Assembly (NCBI RefSeq): GCF_902832845.1 | Contig: NZ_CADFDB010000004.1 | Location: 310,001 to 374,000, forward strand | Source: Burkholderia metallica | GTDB lineage: Bacteria; Pseudomonadota; Gammaproteobacteria; Burkholderiales; Burkholderiaceae | Direction of reading: 5' to 3' | DNA length: 64,000 bases | Program-made: the position numbers and the translations under genes | In this document: positions 54,970-63,995 of the stretch, piece after piece | Numbering within the stretch: position 1 is the first letter of the stretch | Layout of the letters: each line of letters starts with the position of its first letter | Notes under the pieces: model-generated | The model's database searches: none | Told to the model about the DNA's origin: nothing | The model's input: the letters and a program-made list of their open reading frames with translations, nothing else

Positions 54970-56421
54970 ATGCAAACCGTATCGATGCTGATCGGCGGCG
55001 AACGCCGTCATTCGTCCAGCGGCGCGACCTTCGTGCGCCGCAACCCGCTCGACGGCGAAATCGCGTCCGAAGCGCCGGCGGCCACCGTCGACGATGCGCG
55101 CGCGGCGGCCGACGCAGCCGCCCGTGCGTTTCCCGACTGGGCCGCGCTCGGCCCCGGCGCGCGCCGCGCGCTGCTGCTGAAAGCGGCCGCCGCACTCGAA
55201 GCGAAGCACGCGCAGTTCGTCGCGGCGATGGCGGCCGAGACGGGCGCATCCGCACTGTGGGCCGGCTTCAACGTGCAGCTCGCCGCGAGCGGGCTCGTCG
55301 AGGCCGCGTCGCTGACCACGCAGGTCGGCGGCGAGCTGATTCCGTCCGACGTGCCCGGTTCGCTCGCGATGGGCGTGCGCCAGCCGGCCGGCGTCGTGCT
55401 CGGCATCGCGCCGTGGAATGCGCCGGTGATCCTCGCGACGCGCGCGCTCGCGCTGCCGCTCGCGTGCGGCAATACGGTCGTGCTGAAGGGCTCGGAGCTG
55501 TGCCCCGTCACGCACGGGCTGATCGTCGAGGCGCTTCAGGAAGCCGGCTTGCCGCCGGGCGTCGTGAACTTCGTGACGAACGCGCCCGAGGATGCGGGCG
55601 CCATCGTCGATGCGTTGATCGCGCATCCGGCCGTGCGCCGCGTGAATTTCACGGGCTCGACGCGTGTCGGCCGGATCGTCGCCGAAGCGTGCGCGCGCCA
55701 CCTGAAGCCGTCGGTGCTGGAACTCGGCGGCAAGGCGCCGTTCGTCGTGCTCGACGATGCCGATCTCGACGCGGCGGTCGCGGCGGCCGCGTTCGGCGCG
55801 TTCGCGAATTCCGGGCAGATCTGCATGTCGACCGAGCGCATCGTGGTCGATTCGAGCGTCGCCGATGCGTTCGTCGCGAAGCTCGCCGACAAGGCCGCGT
55901 CGCTGCCGCTCGGCGATCCTCGCAACGGGCCCGTCGTGCTCGGTTCGCTGATCGACATGAAGGCCGTCGAGCGCTGCAACGCGCTGATCGACGATGCGCT
56001 CGCGCACGGCGCAACGCTCGTGTGCGGCGGCAAGGCCGACAACACGCTGTATCCGGCCACGCTGCTCGACCGTGTCACGCCGGCGATGCGCCTCTATGCG
56101 GAGGAGTCGTTCGGCCCGGTGAAGGGCATCGTGCGCGTCGACGGCGAGGACGCCGCGATCCGCTGCGCGAACGACAACGCGTTCGGGCTGTCGTCGGCCG
56201 TGTTCAGCCGCGATGTCGCGCGCGCGATGCGCGTCGCCGCACGCATCGAATCGGGCATCTGCCACGTGAACGGCCCGACCGTGCACGACGAGGCGCAGAT
56301 GCCGTTCGGCGGCGTGAAGGACAGCGGTTTCGGCCACTTCGGCGGCAAGGCCGGCATCGCCGCGTTCACGGACCTGCGCTGGATCACTGTGCAGACCGCG
56401 CCGCGCCACTATCCGTTCTGA
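54970..56421 (+). CDS. Aldehyde dehydrogenase (benzaldehyde/vanillin/salicylaldehyde type)
   Basis: NAD(P)-dependent oxidation of an aromatic aldehyde to the acid; here presumably benzaldehyde from MdlC to benzoate. 483 residues with GIAPWNAPVIL, NFTGSTRVGR, catalytic Glu in ELGGKAPFVV and Cys in NSGQICMSTERI. GGAGAGTTC precedes the ATG, 29 bp after mdlC. The KPR-like gene follows 14 bp after its stop, so the three are one transcript. Confidence 0.9.
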   Translation: MQTVSMLIGGERRHSSSGATFVRRNPLDGEIASEAPAATVDDARAAADAAARAFPDWAALGPGARRALLLKAAAALEAKHAQFVAAMAAETGASALWAGFNVQLAASGLVEAASLTTQVGGELIPSDVPGSLAMGVRQPAGVVLGIAPWNAPVILATRALALPLACGNTVVLKGSELCPVTHGLIVEALQEAGLPPGVVNFVTNAPEDAGAIVDALIAHPAVRRVNFTGSTRVGRIVAEACARHLKPSVLELGGKAPFVVLDDADLDAAVAAAAFGAFANSGQICMSTERIVVDSSVADAFVAKLADKAASLPLGDPRNGPVVLGSLIDMKAVERCNALIDDALAHGATLVCGGKADNTLYPATLLDRVTPAMRLYAEESFGPVKGIVRVDGEDAAIRCANDNAFGLSSAVFSRDVARAMRVAARIESGICHVNGPTVHDEAQMPFGGVKDSGFGHFGGKAGIAAFTDLRWITVQTAPRHYPF

Positions 56422-56435
56422 CGAGGGCGCCGACG

Positions 56436-57368
56436 ATGAGAATCGCGATTCTGGGCGCGGGTGCGATGGGCTCGCTGTTCGGCGGGCGGCTCGCCGAAAG
56501 CGGCGAAGCCGTCACGCTGATCGACGTGAACGACGCGCATCTCGATGCGATCCGTCGCGACGGGTTGCGCATCGACGACGCTCGCGGCGAGCGGCGCGTT
56601 CGTACGCTGCGGGCCGTGCGGCCGGAAGCCGCGCAGGCGGAGGCAGGCACATCGTTCGACCTGCTGATCGTTTTCACGAAATCGCTGCATACGCGTGCCG
56701 CGCTCGACGGCGTGCGCGCGCTGCTGACGCCGGACACGCACGTACTGACGCTGCAGAACGGGCTCGGCAACGTCGAGGCGCTGAATGCGTTCGTGCCGCT
56801 CGAACGCATCCTGGTCGGCGTGACGACGTGGCCGGCCGACGCCGCGGGGCCCGCGCACGTGCGCTCGCACGGCGCCGGCACGATCCGCATGATGACGGCT
56901 GACGGCGCGGCGCGGCCGTTTGCGGCGACGGTGGCCGATACGTTGTCGCATGCGGGGCTCGCGTGCACGCTCGATGCCGACGTGTGGGCCGCGATCTGGG
57001 AGAAGGTCGCGTTCAACGCGGCGCTCAACACGCTGTGCGCGGCGACCGGCTGTACGGTCGACCAGCTCGGCAACCATCACGACGGGCCGCGGCTCGCGCT
57101 CGCTATCGCGGCCGAGGTGGCCGCCGTCGCGCGCGCGAAGGGCATCGCGGTCGACGGCGAAAGGATCGCGCGCAACGTCGAGCACGCGATTTGCGAGCAT
57201 CGCGGCCATCGCCCGTCGATGCTGCAGGACGTGCTCGCGGGCCGCCGCACGGAAATCGACGCGATCAACGGCAAGGTCGTCGCGGCCGCGCGCGAAGCGG
57301 GCGTCGCGGTGCCGCATGCCGAGACGCTGCTCGCGCTCGTCCGGCTGATCGACGCGCGGCTCGACTGA
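56436..57368 (+). CDS. Ketopantoate reductase-like 2-oxoacid reductase
   Basis: 310 residues with the PanE/ApbA architecture: N-terminal GAGAMGSLFGGRLA NADP loop, TLQNGLGN, and the catalytic Lys region WEKVAFNAALNTLCAATGCTVDQL in the helical C-terminal domain. Although annotated routinely as 2-dehydropantoate 2-reductase, its place behind benzoylformate decarboxylase and aldehyde dehydrogenase genes suggests a specialised paralogue acting on another 2-oxo acid, perhaps an aromatic one. No pantothenate genes are nearby. Confidence 0.83.
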   Translation: MRIAILGAGAMGSLFGGRLAESGEAVTLIDVNDAHLDAIRRDGLRIDDARGERRVRTLRAVRPEAAQAEAGTSFDLLIVFTKSLHTRAALDGVRALLTPDTHVLTLQNGLGNVEALNAFVPLERILVGVTTWPADAAGPAHVRSHGAGTIRMMTADGAARPFAATVADTLSHAGLACTLDADVWAAIWEKVAFNAALNTLCAATGCTVDQLGNHHDGPRLALAIAAEVAAVARAKGIAVDGERIARNVEHAICEHRGHRPSMLQDVLAGRRTEIDAINGKVVAAAREAGVAVPHAETLLALVRLIDARLD

Positions 57369-57556
57369 GCATCGGGCCGGCGGCGCGGCGTGCGCGGCAC
57401 GACGGGACGGGCGCGTCGCGCGCAGGCGACGGCGCACTGGATCGAAACAGGTTGGACGAGACACCGGAGCCGGCGCCGTTGCGTCGACGCCGGCCGACTG
57501 CGCAGTACGAGATCGGGGCATGCGCGAGCGCGCCAGCCCGGACCACCGGAGACACC

Positions 57557-57640
57557 ATGAAAACCATCGAATGCCGTTGTCTTGCCGCGCGCCGTTCGCG
57601 CACGTTGCCGCCGGCGTGCGGCGCACGGGAGGGGGCATGA
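57557..57640 (+). CDS. Possible 27-residue leader ORF before the aromatic acid transporter
   Basis: ATG at 57557 with a good GGAGACACC ribosome site encodes MKTIECRCLAARRSRTLPPA and seven more residues, ending in an ATGA overlap with the transporter start at 57637. Rich in Arg and Cys. No homology is known to me; it could be a translational-coupling leader peptide or chance. Confidence 0.4.
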   Translation: MKTIECRCLAARRSRTLPPACGAREGA

Positions 57641-59034
57641 GTACGCGCGACGGATTGCAGCCGCCGCCGGTCGACATCGGCGCGACGCTCGACGACGGGC
57701 CGTTCACGACGATGCAGCGCTGCGTGGTGCTGCTCGCCGCGCTCGCGATCGTGCTCGACGGCTTCGACGGCCAGTTGATCGGCTTCGCGATTCCGGTGCT
57801 GATCCGCGAATGGGGCATCACGCGCGGCGCGTTCGCGCCGGCGGTGGCGGCCGGGCTGATCGGGATGGGCATCGGCAGCGCGTGCGCGGGGATCGTCGCG
57901 GACCGCTTCGGCCGCCGCCACGCCGTGATCGGCAGCGTGTTCCTGTTCGGCATCGCGACCTGCGCGATCGGCTTCGCACCCGACGTCACCGCGATCGCGC
58001 TGCTGCGCTTCTGCGCGGGGCTCGGGATCGGCGGCGCATTGCCGACGGCCACGACGATGACGGCCGAATACACGCCCGCGCGGCGCCGCACGATGATGGT
58101 GACCGCGACGATCGTCTGCGTGCCGCTCGGCGGGATGCTGGCCGGCCTGTTCGCGCACGAGGTGCTGCCGCGCTACGGCTGGCGCGGGCTGTTCTTCGCG
58201 GGCGGCGCGTTGCCGCTCGTGCTCGGCTTCGTGCTGGTGCGCGCGCTGCCCGAATCGCCGCGCTATCTCGCGCGTCGCCCCGCGCGCTGGCCGGAACTCG
58301 GCGCGCTGCTCGCGCGCATGGGGCGGCCCGTCGCGCCGGGCACCGCCTTCACCGACATGACGGACGCCCGCGCGGCCGGCGGCCGCGGCGGCTTCGGCGC
58401 GCTGTTCGCGAGCGGCCACGCGCGCGACACGATCGCGCTGTGGTGCGCGTTCTTCATGTGCCTGCTCGCCGTATATGCGGCGTTCAGCTGGCTGCCGACG
58501 ATGCTCGCGGCGAGCGGGTTGAGCGTGTCGGTCGCGGGCTCGGGGCTCACCGCGTACAACCTCGGCGGCGTGATCGGCGCACTGCTGTGCGCGTGGGCGA
58601 TCGCGCACGCGGGGTCGCGCTGGCCGCTCGCGCTGTGCAGCATCGGCGGCGCGGCGAGCGCGGTGTGGCTGATGGGTGTCGATGCCGGCCGCCATACGGG
58701 CTGGCTGATCGTCGGACTCGGCCTGCACGGGCTGTTCGTGAACGCGGTGCAATCGACGATGTATGCGCTCTGTGCGTACATCTATCCGACCGCCGTGCGC
58801 GCGACGGGCACCGCAAGCGCGCTCGCGTTCGGCCGGCTCGGCGCGATCCTCAGCGCGTTCGCGGGCGCGCTCGTGATCACCGCGGGCGGCGCCACGGCCT
58901 ACCTGACGATGCTGGCGGCGGCGATGGGGATCGTCTGCGTCGCGCTGCTCGTCGTGCGACGGCATATCCCGCGACTGTCGCGCGCGGCCGTGCAGCCGCG
59001 CGAAGGGGAGGAACTGGCCCGCACGTCGTCGTGA
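57637..59034 (+). CDS. MFS aromatic acid:H+ symporter (AAHS family)
   Basis: 465 residues with twelve predicted helices. The first helix carries DGFDGQLIGFAIPVL, the DGxD motif of benzoate/4-hydroxybenzoate/vanillate symporters, and loop 2-3 has GIVADRFGRRHAV; RALPESPRYLARRP follows helix 6. Likely imports an aromatic acid such as benzoylformate, mandelate or benzoate for the adjacent enzymes. GGAGGGGG precedes the ATG, which overlaps the 27-residue ORF. Converges on kynA with 31 bp between the stops. Confidence 0.88.
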   Translation: MSTRDGLQPPPVDIGATLDDGPFTTMQRCVVLLAALAIVLDGFDGQLIGFAIPVLIREWGITRGAFAPAVAAGLIGMGIGSACAGIVADRFGRRHAVIGSVFLFGIATCAIGFAPDVTAIALLRFCAGLGIGGALPTATTMTAEYTPARRRTMMVTATIVCVPLGGMLAGLFAHEVLPRYGWRGLFFAGGALPLVLGFVLVRALPESPRYLARRPARWPELGALLARMGRPVAPGTAFTDMTDARAAGGRGGFGALFASGHARDTIALWCAFFMCLLAVYAAFSWLPTMLAASGLSVSVAGSGLTAYNLGGVIGALLCAWAIAHAGSRWPLALCSIGGAASAVWLMGVDAGRHTGWLIVGLGLHGLFVNAVQSTMYALCAYIYPTAVRATGTASALAFGRLGAILSAFAGALVITAGGATAYLTMLAAAMGIVCVALLVVRRHIPRLSRAAVQPREGEELARTSS

Positions 59035-59065
59035 CGGCGGGCGGGCGCCGGGGGCGCGGCGCGCG

Positions 59066-60013
59066 TTACAGCGTGGTGCGCACGTGCCAGAGTTCGGGGA
59101 ACAGCACGACGTCGAGCATCTTGCGAAGGTACGGCGCGCCGCTGGTGCCGCCGGTGCCCTGCTTGAAGCCGATGATGCGCTCGACCGTCGTCACGTGACG
59201 GAAGCGCCACTGGCGGAACGCGTCCTCGAGATCGACGAGTTCCTCGGCCATCTCGTACAGCTCCCAGTGCTGCTGCGGGTGACGGTACACCTCGAGCCAC
59301 GCGGCCTCGACCGTCTCGTCGTGCCGCATCGGCTGCGTCCAGTCGCGTTCGAGCCGCTCCGGCGCGATCGCAAAGCCGCGCCGCGCGAGCAGGCGCACGA
59401 CTTCGTCGTAGAACGACGGCGCCTCGAGCGTCGCGCGCACCTGTTCGAGAATGTCGGGGCGGTGCGCATGCGGCTGCAGCATCTGCACGTTCTTGTTGCC
59501 GAGCAGGAATTCGAGCTGGCGATACTGGTACGACTGGAAGCCCGACGACTGGCCGAGATACGGGCGCATCGCCGAATACTCGGACGGCGTCATCGTCGAC
59601 AGCACGTTCCACGCCTGCACCAGCTGTTCGAGGATCCGCGACACGCGCGCGAGCATCTTGAACGCGCTCGGCAGCGCGTCGGTGCGCACTGCGTCGAGTG
59701 CGCCGCGCAGCTCGAACAGCGCGAGCTTCATCCACAGCTCGCTCGTCTGATGCTGGATGATGAACAGCATCTCGTTGTGATCGGGCGACAGCGGATGCTG
59801 CGCGTCGAGGATCGAATTCAGCGACAGGTAGTCGCCGTAGCTCATCGACTTCGAGAAATCGAGCTGCGCGTCGTGCCAGCCGGCGTCGCCGGGCACGTGC
59901 GTCGCTTCGTGCGTCGCGTGTGCCGCTTGCGCCGGCTGTGCGGCGCGTGCGCCCGAGAACGGGCAGCCCGCCGGCGCGTCGCCGCCGGGTGGCTGCATAT
60001 GACCAGAATTCAC
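59066..60013 (-). CDS. kynA: Tryptophan 2,3-dioxygenase
   Basis: Heme enzyme opening the indole ring of tryptophan to N-formylkynurenine. 315 residues; a ~45-residue flexible N-terminus rich in Ala/His/Pro, then [43 protein letters not shown], and [23 protein letters not shown] with the heme histidine. The start is GTG at 60013 with GGAGAGC ahead; ATG at 59998 is the alternative. Last gene of kynB-kynU-kynA. Confidence 0.95.
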   Translation of the reverse strand: MNSGHMQPPGGDAPAGCPFSGARAAQPAQAAHATHEATHVPGDAGWHDAQLDFSKSMSYGDYLSLNSILDAQHPLSPDHNEMLFIIQHQTSELWMKLALFELRGALDAVRTDALPSAFKMLARVSRILEQLVQAWNVLSTMTPSEYSAMRPYLGQSSGFQSYQYRQLEFLLGNKNVQMLQPHAHRPDILEQVRATLEAPSFYDEVVRLLARRGFAIAPERLERDWTQPMRHDETVEAAWLEVYRHPQQHWELYEMAEELVDLEDAFRQWRFRHVTTVERIIGFKQGTGGTSGAPYLRKMLDVVLFPELWHVRTTL

Positions 60014-60077
60014 GATGCTCTCCAGATTGGAATGACGGGGGCGCGGCGCGCGCGCTGCAGGCGCCGCGCGAAGCGGA

Positions 60078-61331
60078 TCAGGTCACCGCGCCGCGTTCGG
60101 CGAACTCGGGCGCCTTCCACGCGTCGGTGGCGAGGATGTCGCGCAGCGTCTCGACGGCATCCCACACGTCGACGAAGCGCGTGTAGAGCGGCGTGAAGCC
60201 GAAGCGCAGCACGTACGGCTCGCGGTAGTCGCCGATCACGCCGCGCGCGATCAGCGCCTGCATCACCTCGTAGCCGTGCGGATGTTCGAAGCTCGCCTGC
60301 GAACCGCGCTGGTGATGCGCGCGCGGCGTGACGAGCTTCAGCGACTGGCCCGCGCAGCGCGCTTCGACGAGCGCGACGAACGCGTCGGTCAGCGCGAGCG
60401 ACTTGCGGCGGATCGCGTGCATGTCGGTCTGCAGGAACGCGTCGAGCCCGCATTCGACCATCGACATCGACACGATCGGCTGCGTGCCGCACAGGAAGCG
60501 CGCGATGCCGGGGTCGGGCGCGAAGCCCGGCTCCATCGCGAACGGTGCGCGGTGGCCCCACCAGCCGGACAGCGGCTGCGAGAACTGCGCGTGATGACGC
60601 TGCGGCACCCACACGAAGGCCGGCGAACCGGGGCCGCCGTTCAGGTACTTGTACGTGCAGCCGACCGCGCCGTCCGCGCGCGCGCCGTTCAGGTCGACCG
60701 GCACCGCGCCGGCCGAGTGCGCGAGATCCCACAGCATCAGCGCGCCCGCGTCGTGCACGAGCTGCGTGACGGCCGCCATGTCGTGCATGTAGCCGGTGCG
60801 GTAGTTCACGTGCGTGATCATCGCGACGGCCGTGTCCGCGCCCAGCGCGCCGGGTAGGTCCGCTGGGTCGTCGATCAGCCGCAGTTCGTAGTCGCCGCCG
60901 AGCTGTTCGATCAGCCCCTGCGCGATGTACAGGTCGGTCGGGAAGTTCGAGCGTTCCGACACGATCACGCGGCGCTCGGGCGCGCGCCCGGCCTGGTGGC
61001 GCACCATCGCCGACAGCAGCTTGAACAGGTTGATCGAGATGGTGTCGGTCACGACCGTTTCGCCGGGGGCGCCGCCGATCAGCGTCGCGAGCTTGTCGCC
61101 GAGACGGCGCGGCAGCGCGAACCAGCCGGCCGTGTTCCAGCTGCGGATCAGGCCGTTGCCCCATTCGGCGCCGATCACCTGCTGCGCGCGGGCGGCCGAT
61201 GCGCGCGGCTGCGCGCCGAGCGAGTTGCCGTCGAGGTAGATCACGCCGTCGGGCAGCGAGAACTGGTTGCGCAGCGGGGCGAGCGGGTCGTCGCGGTCTA
61301 GCGCGAGCGCGTCTTCACGGGTCTTGATCAT
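60078..61331 (-). CDS. kynU: Kynureninase
   Basis: PLP enzyme cleaving kynurenine to anthranilate and alanine. 417 residues. [12 protein letters not shown] near the N-terminus, [27 protein letters not shown] (PLP Asp) and the Schiff-base lysine in [13 protein letters not shown], then [12 protein letters not shown]. It lies 25 bp after kynB and 64 bp before kynA, giving the three-step tryptophan-to-anthranilate pathway as one operon. Confidence 0.95.
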   Translation of the reverse strand: MIKTREDALALDRDDPLAPLRNQFSLPDGVIYLDGNSLGAQPRASAARAQQVIGAEWGNGLIRSWNTAGWFALPRRLGDKLATLIGGAPGETVVTDTISINLFKLLSAMVRHQAGRAPERRVIVSERSNFPTDLYIAQGLIEQLGGDYELRLIDDPADLPGALGADTAVAMITHVNYRTGYMHDMAAVTQLVHDAGALMLWDLAHSAGAVPVDLNGARADGAVGCTYKYLNGGPGSPAFVWVPQRHHAQFSQPLSGWWGHRAPFAMEPGFAPDPGIARFLCGTQPIVSMSMVECGLDAFLQTDMHAIRRKSLALTDAFVALVEARCAGQSLKLVTPRAHHQRGSQASFEHPHGYEVMQALIARGVIGDYREPYVLRFGFTPLYTRFVDVWDAVETLRDILATDAWKAPEFAERGAVT

Positions 61332-61356
61332 GATGTTGGGTCGTCGGTCGGGGTAA

Positions 61357-61998
61357 TCAGGCGGCACGCGCGGGCAGCGCGCGCAGCACGGCGCGCACGG
61401 GGCTCGCGTCGAGCGTCGCGAACTTCAGCGGCAGTGCGATCAGTTCGTAGTCGCCGGGCGGCACGTCGTCGAGCACGATGCCTTCGAGGATCGCCATCCG
61501 GTGGGCGCGCACGCGGTGATGCGCATCCATCGTCTTCGATTCCTGCGGGTCGAGCGACGGCGTATCGATGCCGATCAGCGTCACGCCGTGCGCGGCGAGC
61601 AGGTCGACCGTTTCGGGCGCGACCGCGCAGAAATTGCTGTCCCACTGCTCGACGCTGGCGCGCGCACAGGTGCGCAGCAGCACGCGCGGCGGCACGCCGT
61701 CGAGTGCGTGCGCGACATCGGCCGGCTGCACGACCGGCGACGCGCCGATGCAATGGATCACGCGGCACGGGCCGAGATAGGTGTCGAGCGGCACGGCGCC
61801 GATCGGCGCGCCGTCGGCGTCGTAGTGCAGCGGCGCGTCGCAGTGCGCGCCCGTGTGCGGCGACAGCGTCAGGCGCGCGACGTTGACCGGCGAGCCGGCC
61901 TCCATCCGCCACACGCGTTCGACGGAAACCGGCGTATCGCCCGGCCACACGGGGGTGGCAGGGCTCACGGGCGGCGAGATGTCCCAGAGGGTGTCCAT
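61357..61998 (-). CDS. kynB: Kynurenine formamidase
   Basis: Hydrolyses N-formylkynurenine to kynurenine and formate. 213 residues of the bacterial cyclase-like metal-dependent family: [19 protein letters not shown] at the N-terminus, the metal-binding [12 protein letters not shown], and [19 protein letters not shown]. First gene of the operon, divergent from kynR. A possible -10 on its strand is TATCAT (62035-62030). Confidence 0.95.
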   Translation of the reverse strand: MDTLWDISPPVSPATPVWPGDTPVSVERVWRMEAGSPVNVARLTLSPHTGAHCDAPLHYDADGAPIGAVPLDTYLGPCRVIHCIGASPVVQPADVAHALDGVPPRVLLRTCARASVEQWDSNFCAVAPETVDLLAAHGVTLIGIDTPSLDPQESKTMDAHHRVRAHRMAILEGIVLDDVPPGDYELIALPLKFATLDASPVRAVLRALPARAA

Positions 61999-62071
61999 GG
62001 CATGACGATTCGGTGACTCGATCCTTCGAATGATAGGTGGACGCTCGCAGAAAGTGCTTGCGAAATAAACA

Positions 62072-62099
62072 TGGACAATCCGCCGGATTGGCAGATAAT
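62072..62099 (+). promoter_or_regulatory. kynR promoter
   Basis: TGGACA (62072-62077), 16-base spacer, GATAAT (62094-62099), each one mismatch from consensus, 30 bases before the kynR ATG. Confidence 0.65.
62076..62090. promoter_or_regulatory. Candidate KynR operator
   Basis: CAATCCGCCGGATTG is a perfect dyad with 7-bp arms around one base, a length typical of Lrp/AsnC sites. It sits between the -35 and -10 of kynR and about 40-55 bases upstream of the possible kynB -10, suiting self-repression plus kyn operon activation. Confidence 0.6.
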
Positions 62100-62128
62100 T
62101 CGACTCAGAGGGAAAACGGGGACCAAAA

Positions 62129-62629
62129 ATGCACGCGATCACGCTCGATGCCACCGACTGCCGGATTCTGGCGGTCCTGCAGGAAGAGGGCAGAATCAGC
62201 AATCTCGACCTGGCGGAACGCATTTCGCTTTCGCCATCCGCCTGCCTGCGCCGCATGCGCCTGCTCGAAGAGCAGGGCGTGATCGAGCACTATCGCGCGT
62301 GCCTGAGCCGCGAGAAGCTCGGTTTCGAGCTCGAGGCGTTCGTGCAGGTATCGATGCGCAACGAAGAGAATCAATGGCACGAGCGTTTCGCGGAAGCGCT
62401 GCGCGAATGGCCGGAGGTGGTCGGCGCGTTCGTCGTGACGGGCGAGAGCCACTATCTGCTGCGCGTGCTCGCGCACAACCTCAAGCACTATTCGGATTTC
62501 GTGCTGAACCGGCTCTACAAGGCGCCGGGCGTGATGGACATCCGTTCGAACATCGTGCTGCAGACGCTGAAGGACGAAGCCGGCGCGCCGGTCGGGCTGG
62601 CGCGCACGGGGGCGATCAAAGCGGTGTGA
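62129..62629 (+). CDS. kynR: Lrp/AsnC-family regulator of the kynurenine pathway
   Basis: 166 residues. N-terminal AsnC helix-turn-helix ([44 protein letters not shown]) and a C-terminal RAM ligand domain ([25 protein letters not shown]). Divergent from kynB; by analogy with Pseudomonas KynR it should activate kynBUA in response to kynurenine. Its 3' end overlaps the end of the convergent flavin reductase gene by 14 bases. Confidence 0.93.
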   Translation: MHAITLDATDCRILAVLQEEGRISNLDLAERISLSPSACLRRMRLLEEQGVIEHYRACLSREKLGFELEAFVQVSMRNEENQWHERFAEALREWPEVVGAFVVTGESHYLLRVLAHNLKHYSDFVLNRLYKAPGVMDIRSNIVLQTLKDEAGAPVGLARTGAIKAV

Positions 62630-63128
62630 GGCCGTGGAAGCCGCCGCCGTGGAACACGAGCGGCGGTGTCGTGTCCGATACCGCGCGCACGCCGCAGCGC
62701 TCCACTTCACCGACGAAGATCACGTGGTCGCCCTCGTCGTAGCGGCTGCGGTTGTGGCATTCGAACCACGCGAGCGCGCCGTCGAGCACGGGCATCCCCG
62801 AGTTGCCGGCCGCATGCGCGATCCCCTCGAAGCGGTCGCCCTTGTAGGTCGAGAAGCGCTTGCACAGGTCGAGCTGCGATGCCGCGAGCACGTTCACCAC
62901 GTAATGGCTGTTGCCGCGGAACACCGGCGTCGACGCCGATTTGTGCGCGAGGCTCCACAGCACGAGCGGCGGATCGAGCGAAACCGAGTTGAACGAGCTG
63001 GCCGTGATGCCGATCAGCTGGCCGGACGGCGCGCGCGTCGTGATCACCGTCACGCCCGTCGCGAACTGGCCGAGCGCCTGCCGGAAGGCGGCCGAGTCGA
63101 AATCCGGCGGATTGGCGTGGCTCATCAT
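62616..63128 (-). CDS. Flavin reductase-like domain protein
   Basis: 170 residues of the FMN-binding split-barrel (DIM6/NTAB, HpaC-like) family. Begins FDSAAFRQALGQFATGVTVITT; flavin-contacting GITASSFNSVSLDPPLVLWSLAHKSAS, then CKRFST and a late GDHVIFVGEVERC. Such proteins supply reduced FMN/FAD to two-component monooxygenases; the partner is not in the window. Two adjacent ATGs (63128, 63125) are possible starts. It ends inside the last codons of kynR on the other strand. Confidence 0.88.
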   Translation of the reverse strand: MMSHANPPDFDSAAFRQALGQFATGVTVITTRAPSGQLIGITASSFNSVSLDPPLVLWSLAHKSASTPVFRGNSHYVVNVLAASQLDLCKRFSTYKGDRFEGIAHAAGNSGMPVLDGALAWFECHNRSRYDEGDHVIFVGEVERCGVRAVSDTTPPLVFHGGGFHGLTPL

Positions 63129-63443
63129 CGCGCGGCCATCCGGAACGAGACGGGCGGACGCGGCGCGACGCGGGTGGAGCGGGCACGGCGGACGAAAGGC
63201 GACAAGGCGGTCGAAGGAGAAGGGATGCGCATGGCCCGATTTTAGCGGAATCGGCGCCGCCGGGCCCGGCCGGACGGCGCATCGCGGGGGCAAGGTGAGG
63301 TAGCGAACACTGTCGCGCGGGGCCGGGTGCGTCGCGTAGACGCCGCCGGCAGGGCCGTTCCGCCACGCGTCCGCCACCCATTTCGTGCGCCGCCGCCGCT
63401 TCGTCCGGCGCCGCCGCGCCGCATCTGCCGACGATCCCCCGCG
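63129..63443. other. Gene-free stretch before the flavin reductase gene
   Basis: About 315 bp, extremely GC-rich, with CCGCCG-type simple runs near 63390-63425. It should contain the flavin reductase promoter, but I see no convincing boxes, hairpin terminator or small gene. Confidence 0.4.
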
Positions 63444-63995
63444 CTATCGCGCCGCCGCCAGTCCGAGCGACAGCGCACCCGTCACGATCAGGCTCGATGC
63501 CCACACCGCGTCGAGATTGAACCAGCTCCGCGCGACGAACTTCAGCCCGAGATAGCGATAGACGAGCCACGCGAGCCCGCCGCCGGCGCCAATCATCGCA
63601 ACCGCATGCACGGCCGCGACGACGAGCGCCATCCCGAGGTGCGTATCGACGAGCGCAGCCGCCGCGCGATGGCCGGCATCACGGTCGAGCCCGCAGAGCC
63701 CCAGGTAGATCGGCACCAGCATCAGCCCCGCGCCATGCGCGATCGCGACCGCGAACGACCACAGGCCGAGCCGCGCGGGCGGAATGCGCGCGAGCGCACG
63801 CGGATGCCGGCGCCGGATCAGCAGCACGGCGCCGAAGCCGATCACGAGCGCGCTCGCGCCGATCCGGATCGCCGTCTGCCACGCGAGCAGCGCGGCGAGC
63901 AGCCCGAACGGCAGCATCACCGTGAACACCGCGAGCGCATGGCCGAGCGCGAGATAGCCGAGCGCCGCGACGAGCGCGCCGCCGCGGCGCGTCAT
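63444..63995 (-). CDS. Hypothetical integral membrane protein
   Basis: About 183 residues, unrecognised. It has roughly five hydrophobic segments (LGYLALGHALAVFTVMLPFGLLAALLAW, IGASALVIGFGAVLLI, LWSFAVAIAHGAGLMLVPIYLGL, LGMALVVAAVHAVAMIGAGGGLAW, VWASSLIVTGALSLGLAA) with an Arg-rich cytoplasmic loop (IRRRHPRALARIPPARLG). Histidines in GHALAV, AHGAG and VHAVA could bind metal but this is speculative. The ATG at 63995 is near the window edge; a TTG at 63998 or a start beyond the window is possible. Confidence 0.65.
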   Translation of the reverse strand: MTRRGGALVAALGYLALGHALAVFTVMLPFGLLAALLAWQTAIRIGASALVIGFGAVLLIRRRHPRALARIPPARLGLWSFAVAIAHGAGLMLVPIYLGLCGLDRDAGHRAAAALVDTHLGMALVVAAVHAVAMIGAGGGLAWLVYRYLGLKFVARSWFNLDAVWASSLIVTGALSLGLAAAR

